Below are positions 21,627 through 33,890 of a DNA stretch of 64,000 nt, in pieces. Within the stretch, counting starts at the first letter, position 1. The number at the start of each line of letters is the position of its first letter. The position numbers and the translations under genes were made by a program. A model generated the notes under the pieces. It was not told the origin of the DNA. It did no database searches and saw nothing but the letters and a program-made list of their open reading frames with translations. Origin of the DNA: Hydractinia symbiolongicarpus (taxonomy: Eukaryota; Cnidaria; Hydrozoa; Anthoathecata; Hydractiniidae); contig NC_079888.1 in NCBI RefSeq assembly GCF_029227915.1, forward strand, positions 1,688,501-1,752,500, read 5' to 3'.

Positions 21627-22487
21627 CTACCTATCGTATTTTTCTTCACTTTCGCTGGATGTGCATTCCTTACCTGAACTCTCATAACTATTGGGTGAAC
21701 TCTGTGAAACTATACCTTCTTCTTTTCTGGAGTCCTTTTTACTGGAGTTATTCCTCATGCGTCGTAAATGCAAATATGAAAGTCCAGTTGTTTCTGTGTT
21801 CAAACTTATCGTTATGTTTTGAGCAGATGACTTTTCTATATGTTTTTTAGAGATTTCCGGTTTTTGGTGGTGCTGTTTGACGACTTGTTCTACATCAGTA
21901 TTGCCAGTATCAGTTGTTGAATTCGCAGATCTATTTAATGGTGCTGTAACAGTGTGTGATGAGACGATGTTCCGTAAGCGCAGCTGTGAAAATCCAGTTG
22001 TTTCCAAATTCTAATCTACCATTGTGTTTTGTGAGGAAGGATTTTCTATATCTTTTTTCGAAATTTTCGGTTTTTGGTTGTCTTGCTTGGCGACAGTATC
22101 ATTGGTCAAGTTTGCAATTCTATATAATGACGTTGTAACAGTGTGTGATACAGCAAAGCTCTGTTCTTTGTGCGCCATTATTAACTTTCTTGGAGATTCC
22201 AAGAGGTTTTCTGGCATTATTTCCATATTATATCTAACAGCACTCTTCAACAAATCGTAGTAGAGAGGACCTTTAGGGATTTTATGTTTTGTTGATAAGT
22301 GCTCAGACATATTTACTCGCAGACAATTATCAATCGGGCAAAATTTTTTTACATGATAATTTTTCCTTTTGTTTTCTTTTTTTTTGCGACACAACTTCAA
22401 CTCGAAATGAGAAGTAGCAGCTGATGCACTTTGACGAGACCAGCCGTGCGTTTCTCTCAGATGACGACAAATGTTTGTTCTCTCTTA
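21627..22487 (-). pseudogene. Zinc fingers and repetitive linker of the YR protein (copy A)
   Basis: A finger split by a TAG stop at 22485 reads KCLVCD*ERTNICRHLRETH. A second follows with FCPIDNCLRVNMSEHLSTKH. The rest is a linker holding two similar segments. One runs SHTVTTSLYRIANLTNDT ... QKPKISKKDIE, the other SHTVTAPLNRSANSTTDT ... QKPEISKKHIE. This means an internal duplication of roughly 85 residues. The linker ends in an acidic Ser/Glu cluster (TSSESEEKYD). One frameshift lies between the two segments (near 22010). Confidence 0.6.
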
Positions 22488-23141
22488 GTCACAAACTAGG
22501 CATTTCAAGTACTTCCTTGAGTTTGTTTTGATTGTTGATTTCTTTCGCCTATCCACACTGTCTATAGACGGATCATTGGGCACATCTCTTTTTTCCTCTT
22601 CCCCAAGAATATGATCGATGATGTCCGTAAGCGTCTTTTCTGCAATAGTTAGGTTGCTACTAAGAGCGTCCTTGTTCTCCTTCTTTGCAGTCAGAAGAAT
22701 TTTCACAGAAGGTGCCAAGGAGTTTTTTAAATCAATTTCTTTCACTGTACTTTCAACTTGTTTTCCTCCATTACTTCGTATAACCGAAAAATCCACACTC
22801 CCTGTAGAATGATGTTCTTTCTCTTCTGCAACAATATGATCGATGATGTCCGCTAGTGTCATCTCCACAATTTCTATGTCTTTATTAAGAGCGTTCTTGT
22901 TCTCTATTTTTTTAGTGGCGTTAGTACATAACTTTATTGACTCAACTTCTTTCAGAATACTTTCAATTTGTTTTTGCCAGTTTGACATTCCTATTTGAAC
23001 CATTTCCTTGAAGGTTACTGCGTTTAGAGTTGATTCTCCTTCTTCTTTTTCTTTACTAAGTAAGGAAGAGAACCTCTTGAATATGATTTCTGATTTATCC
23101 TTAGAGACATTTAATGCTTTTGAAAACATTCTGAATACCAA
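22485..23141 (-). pseudogene. Helical region with internal repeat, YR protein (copy A only)
   Basis: This 218-residue frame is in the same frame as 22011-22400 and is divided from it by a single TAG. It is rich in Lys, Glu, Ile and Ser and is probably helical. Two similar units are ALNKDIEIVEMTLADIIDHI followed by VAEEKEH, and ALSSNLTIAEKTLTDIIDHI followed by LGEEEKR; each then runs into an SVD motif. Copy B has lost this part. No known domain is recognised. Confidence 0.6.
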
Positions 23142-23439
23142 TTCAGAAAGAGTTACCTTATAACGATAATCCCAAGGTGCTTTTGAAAGGATGTTTCAGC
23201 AAGCTATTTTTTCGTTAATGACTTCTACGATGTTGCTATTAAGGAACTGAACAATATCTGTATAATCCAGGAATCGTCTCTCTTTCCCTCCTTTGCAATA
23301 TGATTTATGTCTCCTGGATTCTGTCTTTCCATTCATTAATCCATTGATTAATGCGCTGCACACAATTTCTTTTACCAATTTCCTGTCAAACTTTGAATCT
23401 TTCTTCTGACTCTGAATTTATTTGATTTGATAATTCATC

Positions 23440-23560
23440 TAAGATTGTATACGTTTCAGGATTTTGAGTTTGACTCACATGTTTCTCAGTTTGTAGATGT
23501 TTTTCAAGATCTGAATAAGATTGGTCGCAAATTTCACAATACTTCTTAGGGACAGGGTCG
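23440..23560 (-). pseudogene. DBF4-type zinc finger in the YR element (copy A)
   Basis: The translation KKYCEICDQSYSDLEKHLQT then EKHV shows C-x2-C followed by H-x5-H with the Y-x-DLE-x-HL core. It continues with YTILDELSNQI. The spacing and the hydrophobic tail match the DBF4-type finger rather than a classical C2H2 finger. Copy B has CKICDQSYSDHEKHLQTE at 37480-37560, then diverges. Confidence 0.6.
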
Positions 23561-23589
23561 CAGCATTTATTTGAAATTCCTCTTTCTTC

Positions 23590-24035
23590 TCTATATCAGA
23601 ATTTGTCACACCGAAGGGGAAGATGGGGGACTTTTCGGACACGTTCCAATTATCAATTTAGAATGTCCAATTTCTTGGTGTGGTTAAAGAGGGAGAAATG
23701 GAGAGGTTGGACTTGTTGTGCCAGCCATGTACAGTGTTATGACAGAAAACAAAGAAATCATTCAAAACAATAAAGTCAAAAAAAAAAGGAAAAACGTAAC
23801 CATTTTGAGATGAATTTTGACAATGAAATAGAGATAAAAAAGAGAACTGTGTACTTATAAATGCTATTTTCTATTTTATAAACTAATAAAAATTTAAAAT
23901 AAGCGCGTTCTTTTGTTCCTAATTTCATACTCAAATAACCGCCCGGGGGCGCTTATTCGAGTAGGGGCGCTTATTTAAAATTTTCGTTTTCAGGGAGGAG
24001 TCGCTTATTCGAACATCTACGGTAAGTAAAAAAAA
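23590..24035. mobile_element. MITE-like repeat with GCGCTTATTCGA motifs (copy A)
   Basis: Begins in the phrase 'agaatttgtcacaccgaagg' and ends in 'cttattcgaacatctacggta'. Inside, GGCGCTTATTCGA and AAATAAGCGC alternate (23905-24010). The palindromic core TTCGAA/TCGA inside GCGCTTATT...AATAAGCGC suggests a foldback element. The homologous piece in block B (44518-45040) also keeps the other end, so copy A's element is truncated at the 23590 junction. Confidence 0.45.
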
Positions 24036-24639
24036 CGACACATACCCTCGTTCTGGAAGAAGTCATAATTTTGTATTTGCTGAACAAGTTGCAAGCCTAA
24101 AAAGAATACATAAAAAATCGACAAACAAGCGAGGTTTTTCAAAGTTGGCGTAAATATTTTATTAAGTGTTTAATACTAATGTATCACTATATCTATCACA
24201 CAAAAACATATCACACCGTTAGCACGTGAGTAAATTCTTCAGTCAAGATAAAATTATAAGAAAATCTCGATTAAATTCAGTAACAAAAGTCTACCAGTCC
24301 TTCAAAAACGTACACTCAATTTTCGACGGAAAAATTCATGATATAGTTTTTGTGTTTGCTTATTTTGTGTTATAAACGCAAAATCTCCCATAGCACTAAT
24401 GTTTTCATTCCAAATGAATTTTTACAAGAACGCACAAACTGGAAAATATTAAATACTTTAAAAACAGCAAAAACGGGGGAAAATTCGAAATTTGTGGGGC
24501 GTAACTAGGGGTAATATTAAGGCCCTGTGACGTAAATGAGTGTTATTAGCAAAATGTGTAATGTTTCTGAACAATTTACACAGTACCATGAATGAAAGCA
24601 CTGATTTATCAAGAAATTAGAAAAAATTTGAGATAGTGC

Positions 24640-26040
24640 TATTAATAACGGGCGTGTTATACCGTATGCTTGCCGTACCACCTGCTTCCTGCTTTTCTAA
24701 AAACATCGTTTCGTCCTTTTATTCCAAATTAAAAAATATCGCCTTTGTAAAAGTCACAGACAGACAGACAGAAGCTTCGTATTAGTATAAGAGATTAAAA
24801 AACCCCAGCTATCAGAGGTTTCAGGGCATTGAGTTAACCATTCTAATGTTCCCTTGGCCTGAATAGAGTTAACAGGGCAATAATATAATCAGTATAACTC
24901 GAGTACTCGAGTACTCGAAAACTCGGACATCTCGGTTGGTAGAACAAATTTGTCAGTCTATCGGAGGAATTTCTCTCTATAAGTCTTTTTAACTAGTATT
25001 CGAACATTCAAATGTTTCCAAATCGTTCGATTTTGAAAACATTGTCAAAGCAACCAAAACTAAAACAAAACAAACAACTCTTGTGTTTAATGCTGTGCAA
25101 GATGGCGCCTGCAAAATGGAGATTAAACAAGCCAGGGATTAAAAAACAAGGACGTGGAAGAAAGTAATAAATATAAACTGACTACTTTATTGGAAAAGAA
25201 GGGAATATCTTCTTCAAGAGAAAGCACACGTTGTGGAAACTTCGATCAGTACACACGGGAGCGAAATTCGCTCTCTTATATTGAAAATGGGAAGCTTCTT
25301 AGCCCAGAAGCCGGTTGAAAAACTTAAACAAAGCTTTGTACCGGACTTTTCCATAGAAAATAACAAAAAAAGTAAAAAGCTTCCAAAGTCATATGTCTTC
25401 AAAAACTGGAACACTCGATAGGTATTTTTTTTAAGGTCTCGCCTTTTACAATGAATTAATGAAATTACTTTGCGGGGTCAGAAATGAAACTGCCATTTTT
25501 AAGAGACAGACAATGGAATACTAACATAGAGATTAGTGGGTAGCCCATGCAACAATCTACGACAATTTGCCGGTCGTACATATTTCCCGCATCGGTGTTT
25601 CTTGCCTCATTGTTTGCTTGTTACCACGAAGTAAGGGTTACGAAGTTCCGTGAAAAATCAACTCTGCGGGGGACCAGGAATGAAGCTGCGCACAGCCATT
25701 TTGAACAAACAGAATAAGGCTATTATTAAATAGACTAGTCGTTGCCCGTGGAAAAATCCACGGAATCGCCCGTCCTTTATATTAACCCGTCGCAACAAAG
25801 TGGATAAAAATATATCGCATTTGGTATTCGTGTTTCCGTAACATCATTTTCTAACTCAGCGGGGCATTCGCGCAGAGACAGACAGACGGAACACGGCTAT
25901 TATAATAGAGACTTATTCGGTAGCCTGTTGATCAATCCACGGGTTCGCGCACCTCTATATATCGCCTCAGACATGACTTTCGACTCGCAAACAGACATGC
26001 AGAGTACGGGTTTTAGTAAGGAGACTAATCTTTAGCCCGT
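24640..26040 (+). repeat. Cluster of short related repeats ending in ACAGACAGACAGA
   Basis: Several units end with an ACAGACAGAC-like stretch followed by an A-rich or TATTATAATAGAGA tail. They are near 24750-24790, 25505-25545, 25870-25910 and 25985-26030. One begins with GACTAGTCGTTGCCCGTGG near 25732. Similar boxes precede the others in weaker form. The pattern fits tandem insertions of a short retroelement tail or SINE-like family. Block B retains only the first and last units (45740 and 46300). Confidence 0.4.
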
Positions 26041-28734
26041 AGAAAATCTAACATAGAAGGTTCATTACGCATCGAAGTTCAGAAGAACTCTGGGCGTATT
26101 GTAAACGATAACCAAAACAAGCCGTTCGTTTGAGTCCTAAGTTGAGTGAACGTAAACATCTATTTATGACCGCGAAAAAAACCTATTTGAATTATCGGTC
26201 GATGTCTTCTGAAAGTAGTTGCGTCCTTTAAGTATTACTGCGAGGATAGAATTCAATTATTAAGACTTTACTGAAGGAATTTAATACTTGCGTCTACAGG
26301 AATAGTCCTTAATCGATATCGTCGCGATAGTACGTTACTTAAGCATTTAATAGATTCTAAGATGTCTCACCGAAATAGCCTGGAATCGAGGTCATTACGA
26401 TATTATGCTACCATTATTTAGAATTTATTATACAACATCTACTGAAATAGCATGATAACGAGGTTGTTGCTATATTCCGCTACGGGTTCCATTCAACTGA
26501 AATACGCTTTTTCAGAATTAACACAGCCTTATTTAATTTTCCCGCAAGTGGAGCAAGGCAGACGATTACCCACCGTTCTCGGTAGCAAAGCCTACTAAAA
26601 GTGCTAAAATGTAGAGGCTCTTTTTAGAGAATTACAGTTTACCTTGGAATGTATTTTTTTTATTCTTATATATCAGCATCTCATTTAAGCCTCTCAAGTC
26701 TTGTTTTAGCAAAATTATAGAAGTTCCAAACATGCCAAATCCAAGGTATTTCGGAAATTCGCGAATTATAACAAGATACTAGGTCTAGAATTTAACACTG
26801 GTGCCCAAATGTAGACGAAAACCTGTCCAGAAAAGCAATAAATCCCTTTTTGGATCTTCTATTATGCTTTACTACCAAGAACGGTAAGTTAGGCAAAGTC
26901 CAACTTGCACCACTTACGAAAAAGATTAAGTATAGCTGCGCTAATTCCGAAAAGGCTAATAGCATGGAGTCGAGGCTCTTAATATATTACGCTAATTATG
27001 CCATGACACCTTGAAATATTGCTGGCGTACACCCTTTGTCGAACCACAAGTCAAAAATTTTGGCCATTTAAGTTCGGAAATCCCGTAAAACAGGAAATCT
27101 TACGATCAAAACACCTATACTTTACAATTGCAGGTGAGTGTACCACCTAGTTTTTAGGCAGAACCGATTTTCAAATCGATGTTTTCCCTTGAATTTCGCC
27201 CTTATACTCGTCCTAGAAATTTTGCATCAGTTCCCTGGAAGATGATTCAGCCTTATCCGTTTTGCTCAATCCACACACGCGACGCTTGAGAAACATTAAA
27301 AGTCGAAAACGCGCCGTGTTATTCAGCTATTTGGTTTGGCGTTGAGCCTCATATTTTGCCTCAAAAGGAATAACTATTAATATCCTCGTCAATTTTTTTC
27401 TCTATAACTTCCTAAACGAATACATTGAGGACTCAATACATTTGACATTGTCGCGATCTGGAGTTACGCTTGCAAATTGAGCCAACCGAGTTGGGTCACA
27501 GGATCCCAGGTATAACAGAGTTAACAGACATAAATTTATTTAACGTCAATTAAAAGGATACAAATGGAAATGTCGCCTCTCGTATAAAGTCCTGTATAGG
27601 ATTTGATAAAAGGGTACGACTACAATTGGCTAAATTGACGATATAAAAATAAATGAATCTAATAAAAATAATAAAAATAATAAGACTTTAGGCAGTGAAG
27701 AAAATGAGTTCAGACTTTTAGCAACAAATTTGCTCCAATGTAGGATACCGTCTGTAGACCATGTCGTGCGTTGCAATTAGGCCTACCTGTCCATTTACAT
27801 AAAGCTGTCGTCCTAAAAAACAAGTAGCTACATAAAAACAGGATTGCAAATGAGTGTTCGTACGCATTGTTGGTCTGACATGGTAGTTGATAAGCAAGAA
27901 GGTTATTATGGAAAAAATATGTAACAATTTGGACATTTTCTTCGTTTATTGTAAACAGTTTTCAATATGTCATAGTATTTGACGCCATTCTTTTCAAGTA
28001 TAATTAATCTTGCTGCACGCTGACGTAACAATGGCGACATATTTTTAACAATTTCCAACGGTTCTACCAATTTCCAATTGAACGGTTAAAACATTTGGAG
28101 GGTACACTAAAAAATGAAAAAATAAATGCATTAGCAGACCAGCAAAATATGGATAATAAAACGTAAAAGTTTTAAACCTACATTCAACAATTTACATTCT
28201 ATTTGATCTTCTCGTATTTAAGTTATTCCAGAGTGGCCACTTATTTCCAAAAAAAATATTAAAGGAACTTCCCGAAGTTCTCTGTCCTTTCACCAGAAAA
28301 ATTTCGTTTGATAAAAACAGAAATTTCAATAAGCAAAAATCCGTAATGGTTCTTATCACCTGTGATTTAAAAAAATATCGAACCCAAACGAAAAAGTACA
28401 CTGAAAACATAATTTTCAGGATTTGTTTCTTTTTTTTAAACACTTCAGTAGCTTTTCAAGGACAACATTCCATTCCCAGAAGTTTCTAGGAGTGGAGGTC
28501 ACCCTTTATAAGAGATAAGCGCATGGGGGACTTTGGCTATTCAAAAATTATCCATTAAAAAAATATGAAAAGAAATTGAGAATACCTACGCATATCTACG
28601 TCTCACTTTACTACAATGATAAGCCATTAGCCGAATTGTCATGTGTTCAACAAAATATATAAATCAGGATAACAGTCCTATAAAAAAATGCAGATAAAAC
28701 AATACCATGATTAAAATACACAAATAGATAATAA
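26041..28734. other. Non-coding part of block A
   Basis: No coding region is supported; it is collinear with 46340-48595 in block B. Frames at 27718-27936 and 28192-28443 are not conserved as frames between the two blocks, which argues against real genes. Confidence 0.6.
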
Positions 28735-30590
28735 GATCACAACATCTATAATCTATAAGAACATCTATAAGAACAAATACTGAGTGATGCTATTCTATCC
28801 TATCAATCCAAAATATTAATAAGATCACAACTCACTCAGTATTTTGTGTCACACATCTATAAGAACAAATACTGAGCGATGCAATTATATCCTATCAATC
28901 CAAAATATTAATAAGATCACAACTGACTCAGTATTTTGTCTCACACATCTATAAGAACAAATACTGAGTGATGCAATTATATCCTATCAATCCAAAATAT
29001 TAATAAGATCACAACTGACTCAGTATTTTGTATCACACATCTATAAGAACAAATACTGAGTGATGCAATTCTATCCTATCAATCCAAAATATTAATAAGA
29101 TCACAACTCACTAAGTATTTTGTATCACACATCTATAAGAACAAATACTGAGTGATGCAATTCTATCCTATCAATCCAAAATATTAATAAGATCACAACT
29201 CACTCAGTATTTTGTGTCACACATCTATAAGAACAAATACTGAGTGATGCAATTATATCCTATCAATCCAAAATATTAATAAGATCACAACTCACTCAGT
29301 ATTTTGTATCACACATCTATAAGAACAAATACTGAGTGAAGCAATTCTATCCTATCAATCCAAAATATTAATAAGATCACAACTCACTCAGTATTTTGTG
29401 TCACACATCTATAAGAATAAAGACTGAGAGATGCAATTCTATCCTATCAATCCAAAATAATAATAAGATCACAACTCACTCAGTATTTTGTGTCACACAT
29501 CTATAAGAATAAATACTGAGAGATGCAATTCTATCCTATCAATCCAAAATATTAATAAGATCACAACTCACTCAGTATTTTGTGTCACAGATCTATATAA
29601 GAACAAATACTGAGAGATGCAATTCTATCCTATCAATCCGAAATATTAATAAGATCACAACTCACTCAGTATTTTTTGTCACACATCTATAAGAACAAAT
29701 ACTGAGTGATGCAATTCTATCCTATCAATCCGAAATATTAATAAGATCACAACTCACTCAGTATTTTGTGTCACACATCTATAAGAACAAGTACTGAGTG
29801 ATGCAATTATATCCTATCAATCCAAAATATTAATAAGATCACAACTCACTCAGTATTTTGTGTCACACATCTATAAGAACAAATACTGAGTGATGCAATT
29901 ATATCCTATCAATCCAAAATATTAATAAGATCACAACTCACTCAGTATTTTGTATCACACATCTATAAGAACAAATACTGAGTGATGCAATTCTATCCTA
30001 TCAATCCAAAATATTAATAAGATCACAACTCACTCAGTATTTTGTGTCACACATCTATAAGAATAAATACTGAGAGATGCAATTCTATCCTATCAATCCA
30101 AAATATTAATAAGATCACATCTCACTCAGTATTTTGTGTCACACATCTATATAAGAACAAATACTGAGAGATGCAATCCTATCCTATCAATCCAAAATAT
30201 TAATAAGATCACAACTCATTTAGTATTTTGTGTCACACAACTATAAGAACAAAAACTGAGTGATGCAATTCTATCCTATCAATCCAATATATTGAAAAGA
30301 TCACAACCCACTCAGTATTTCGTGTCACACATCTATATAAGAACAAACACTGAGTGATGCAATTCTATCCTATCAATCCAATATATTGAAAAGATCACAA
30401 CTCACTCAGTATTTTGTGTCACATATCTATATAAGAACAAGCAATTCTATCCTATCAATCCAATATATTGAAAAGATCACAACTGACTCAGTATTTTGTG
30501 TCACACATCTATATAAGAACAAATACTGAGCGATGCAATTCTATCCTATCAATCTAAAAGAATTATAATATCACAATTGACTCAGTATAT
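28735..30590 (+). repeat. 92-bp satellite array A (about 20 units)
   Basis: The positions of GAACAAATACTGAGTGATG give an exact 92-bp spacing at first (28771, 28863, 28955, 29047), with small indels later. Each unit contains ACTCAGTATTTTGT and, about 25 bp on, ACAAATACTGAGT, an inverted pair that can fold into a hairpin. The rest of the unit is an AT-rich linker 'ctatcctatcaatccaaaatattaataag'. Units near the right end are more diverged. Confidence 0.95.
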
Positions 30591-32310
30591 TGTGTAAATA
30601 ATTGGATTAATCCAAAATAATAATAAGATTATAACAGGCTGAGGTAAAGTGTTTCATGGTAAATATATAAACGTCACAATATTTTGGAGAAAAATATGAA
30701 TCACAAAAAAAAGAAGTCTTCCATTTACAAAAGTAAATGCTTTAATTATGAATCGTAATACTAACTATCTAGTGTCTTCTGAAGGTTGAAAAACAAATTC
30801 ACATCTTTGTTTCTCACTAAAACGTCCAAAACTTCCCTCCGCTCATTTTTTCTCTGCGTCATATTTATCAATCACTATAGCATTACCATAGCAACAACAC
30901 TTTGTCACATTTTTTCGAAAAAGCGTGTCGTTCGTTTTTTATTTAAAAATATGCGAAAAAATAAATTTTTGCTCGCTCTTTTGTGTTTTAACCTCACTTT
31001 TTCTTTAAATAATCAAAATATACATAAAATGTGACAAAGTCATTTGTAGCAGGTAGCTCATGTGCAAAGTTTTGTTGATTTTCTCCACCATGGAGGGGAG
31101 TTTTTGACATTCTAAGTCAAACATATAAAATTCCTTGTGCAACCTTTGCAACAATAGCCTGTTAAAAGATGTGCAGAAGTTGTTAAGCGAACTACCTACA
31201 ACTCATTAAGTATTTATACCCTGTTAAAAGAAAAATCTGTTGTGCTGAATGTCAGTTGGTATAAAAAAACAAACAAACTTTCGAAAAAAATTAAAATTAA
31301 ACAGAATAAAAAAAATATGACTCTAGAACACGCTAGAACAAAACGGATCAAGAAAAAGGTTTTTTTGCGATATTAAATCTACCCATCTTGAAAAAAGTTT
31401 AAAAAGTATATATGCTGAATAATTTAGCTTGTTTAGATAATAATATCCACACCGTGATAGAATGTTCAAAGTGAGATTCACACATTTTTTTGTGAGAAAA
31501 TTATATTTATAGCTACCCTTACAGTATCCTTAAGTTGATGTGTAAAAAAAAGATATGTTAAGGTTCTATATGTAGATTTGAGGTTGTTATGCAAGGTTGT
31601 AAAATTTGTGTACATGTTAAGATACATTTAAGCAGTACTGTAACTTGTGTACACATGACCCACTTATGATGGTTTCTACTGGTAACATGAAAGAATAAGT
31701 CTATACACTGATAAAGTACATTTTATGAAAAATTGTATGCTCAACAAAATGTATGCATTTTAATCCATACGCAGACAACAATGTTTCAGTCATCATTATA
31801 TTGTCACAGAATAACTCTATAGCTAGCTCTAGTTAGTACTGGAGTATCATTTTTTAGCCATATTGCTAGCTAGCTATATATTTCTCAAAGCATTTAGCCT
31901 ACCCACTTCCAATTCCTAGCTAAACTCATCCAGAAGCTAGAACTGAAAGCCAGAGGCACAGCTCAGCTAGCTGGATAACATAACATAAATATAAATTGCT
32001 TCCATTTACCAACGAGATAAAGAAACTTGTGGGTAGTCACAAGATTAAAAGAATATAGCTATATAAGCTAGCTCTAGCTAGCTAGGTGAAAAGACTTGAC
32101 AGTGAACAGAAACAAATATATGTATGACTTAGCTAAATAATATAAAAGTCCACATCAGCTAATGACCTTCGTGTACTACTTACTAAAATAAATAAGCAGT
32201 AACAATTTATATAGCTATATACAGTAGTAGCAGTGCAATGCTGCTCTTGCTCGTCGTCCGCCTCAAGGTGCCATTTTAGAAATGTAAAAAACTCTACGGC
32301 AGCCGGAAAT
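30591..32310. other. Right part of block A and TAGC-rich flank
   Basis: 30600-31631 matches the end of block B (50750-51249) with a large extra segment near 30650-31300. After 31631 the two blocks differ. 31800-32110 has many GCTAGCTAG tracts, and 32240-32300 has a CG-containing stretch (CGTCCGCC, then GTGCCATTTTAG) like that before cassette 1. No gene is supported. Confidence 0.5.
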
Positions 32311-32456
32311 GATGCAAATCTATCCGATAGCGATGCAAATCTATCCGATAGCGATGCAAATCTATCCGATAGCGATGCAAATCTATCCGGTACCGATGCA
32401 AGTCTATCCGAACGATGCAAATCTATCCGAAAAGTGATGCAAATCTATCCGAAAAT
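32311..32456 (+). repeat. Minisatellite cassette 2 (GATGCAAATCTATCCG units)
   Basis: Seven units of 19-22 bp, most being GATGCAAATCTATCCGATAGC. The reverse complement of the same unit, CGGATAGATTTGCATC, occurs once on the far side of the following (ATT)n tract at 32631-32646, and once at the start of block A near 17617. The array could therefore be the right terminus of a structure whose left terminus is the single inverted unit. Confidence 0.85.
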
Positions 32457-32468
32457 GAAAAAGCATAT

Positions 32469-32627
<159 letters not shown>

Positions 32628-33519
32628 AATCGGATAGATTTGCATCATTTTTCTTTGATACCGTAGGATTTCATATACTTATTAGAAATGTGTTTTTGTC
32701 AGTATTTGGACAAGATTAGTATAAATACCGATTATTCGAATAAAAATCTCTTTTATTTGAAGCTGCGTTATTTGGTTTTTGGTGTGTTTTCCTTTTTGTT
32801 AATAATTGATAATAATTGATAATAATTTTCCAAATTGTTATCAATTTTTTGTCAACTTATGAGCGACTCGCCCAACGGCAACCGGCCTCATAATGGTTGA
32901 CAACTTCATAATAATTGACAATTTCGTAATAACTGTTGACTCGACCACGGATTTGTATTGATACTATATCAAATAAAAGGTATTGGTGCCAACCAATATA
33001 GCGAGTAGTTAAGGTTAAAAATTAGAGGCGTACAGGTGAAATTATTGCCACTTTGTTATTGGTATACTAAAGTGGCACCACAGCTATGTCCCCAGGACCA
33101 TCCCATTACTAATAATTGAAAAAGAGCCCTCGGGACGAGGTTGATGGTACCAAAGTTAGCCCCTTCCAATCGCGTTCCAAACGCCTGTTTTTACTTTATT
33201 TATATCAGGATGAGAAAAGTTCGTATCGCCGTCCCGATGTCAGAAAATATACAAGTTGCTTTCGGGACGAGGTTGAGCAACTTCTAAAGTTACTACCGTG
33301 TAATCAGATTTACCATATGAAAACTGATTTTTAATTATTACCCATGATTTAATCCGAAGTTCAGGCGGTATATTTAGAAAAGCATTAAGTAAAAAAGAAG
33401 ATGCCGGCGTCTTTCGCAGACACCCGGCGATATTCGTTTTATTCCTGAGAAACCTGCCGGCGACAGGGTATTACTTTCAAAGAGAATTAGTTATGCTTTG
33501 GTTAATCGCTTTCTCCTTT

Positions 33520-33890
33520 TAGGCGCCCCACACTTAATTAAGCGCCTCCTCTTTCAATAATCTTCTAATAAACTCCCCCCTTCAGAGTACTTTTTCTCGA
33601 AACGGAAGTTTCACCGATAAGATAAATACCTATACTATATGAAGTATGGGAAGAAGATATGATCGACGTTGAACGATCTTAATATAATTGGCGATGACGA
33701 TATTGATAATGATGTAGATATTATGTGAAAATATATGTATTCCATCGGCAAAAGAAAAGAAAAAAATACAAACATTTATTGAGCGCCTTTTTTTATAAAC
33801 GCCCCCTTCTAATACGACCCCTATATAAATCGAAAATTTATTAAAAACCCCAGGTGTTTATTCGAAGAGTTACGGTCCACACAGGCATTA
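33520..33890. mobile_element. MITE-like repeat, copy in block B
   Basis: Counterpart of 18480-18890, with the motifs 'taataaactcccccc', 'ataaacgcccccttctaata' and 'gagttacggtcc'. It has the same order and spacing as copy A, with point differences. Element ends remain unresolved. Confidence 0.4.

Larger units (their letters stand above)
20202..23560 (-). mobile_element. Tyrosine-recombinase (Crypton-like) element, copy A
   Basis: Read on the minus strand: a DBF4-type zinc finger (23450-23560), a helical internal-repeat region (22485-23141 with upstream parts to 23378), two C2H2 fingers (22300-22510), a repetitive linker (21627-22290), the recombinase (20785-21620) and a Myb/SANT-like tail (20202-20760). 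Stops and frameshifts interrupt it. At its 5' side it ends abruptly at 23590, where block B instead continues into a SET domain. It is therefore a 5'-truncated copy. Confidence 0.75.
17615..31631 (+). repeat. Duplicated block A (partner of 32628-51249)
   Basis: Starts with CGGATAGATTTGCATCATTT directly after (ATT)n and ends at 'aagaatacatttaa'-like sequence near 31631. It is collinear with block B and shares the AT spacer, a MITE-like segment, a YR element, a second MITE, a long non-coding stretch and a 92-bp satellite. Relative to B, block A lacks about 7 kb at 23590 (B: 37587-44633). It has about 1 kb extra in the YR gene (22.4-23.5 kb) and about 680 bp extra near 25.3-25.95 kb. By eye the divergence is a few percent. 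Confidence 0.85.

Noticed and set aside
23410-23560. Second host DBF4 gene
   Set aside because: The DBF4-type finger is in frame with, and beside, recombinase-element sequence in both blocks, and no other DBF4 motif is nearby.
28735-30590. Regular array resembling a CRISPR
   Set aside because: The whole 92-bp unit is repeated, including the would-be spacers. There are no unique spacers and no cas genes, and the context is eukaryotic. It is a satellite.
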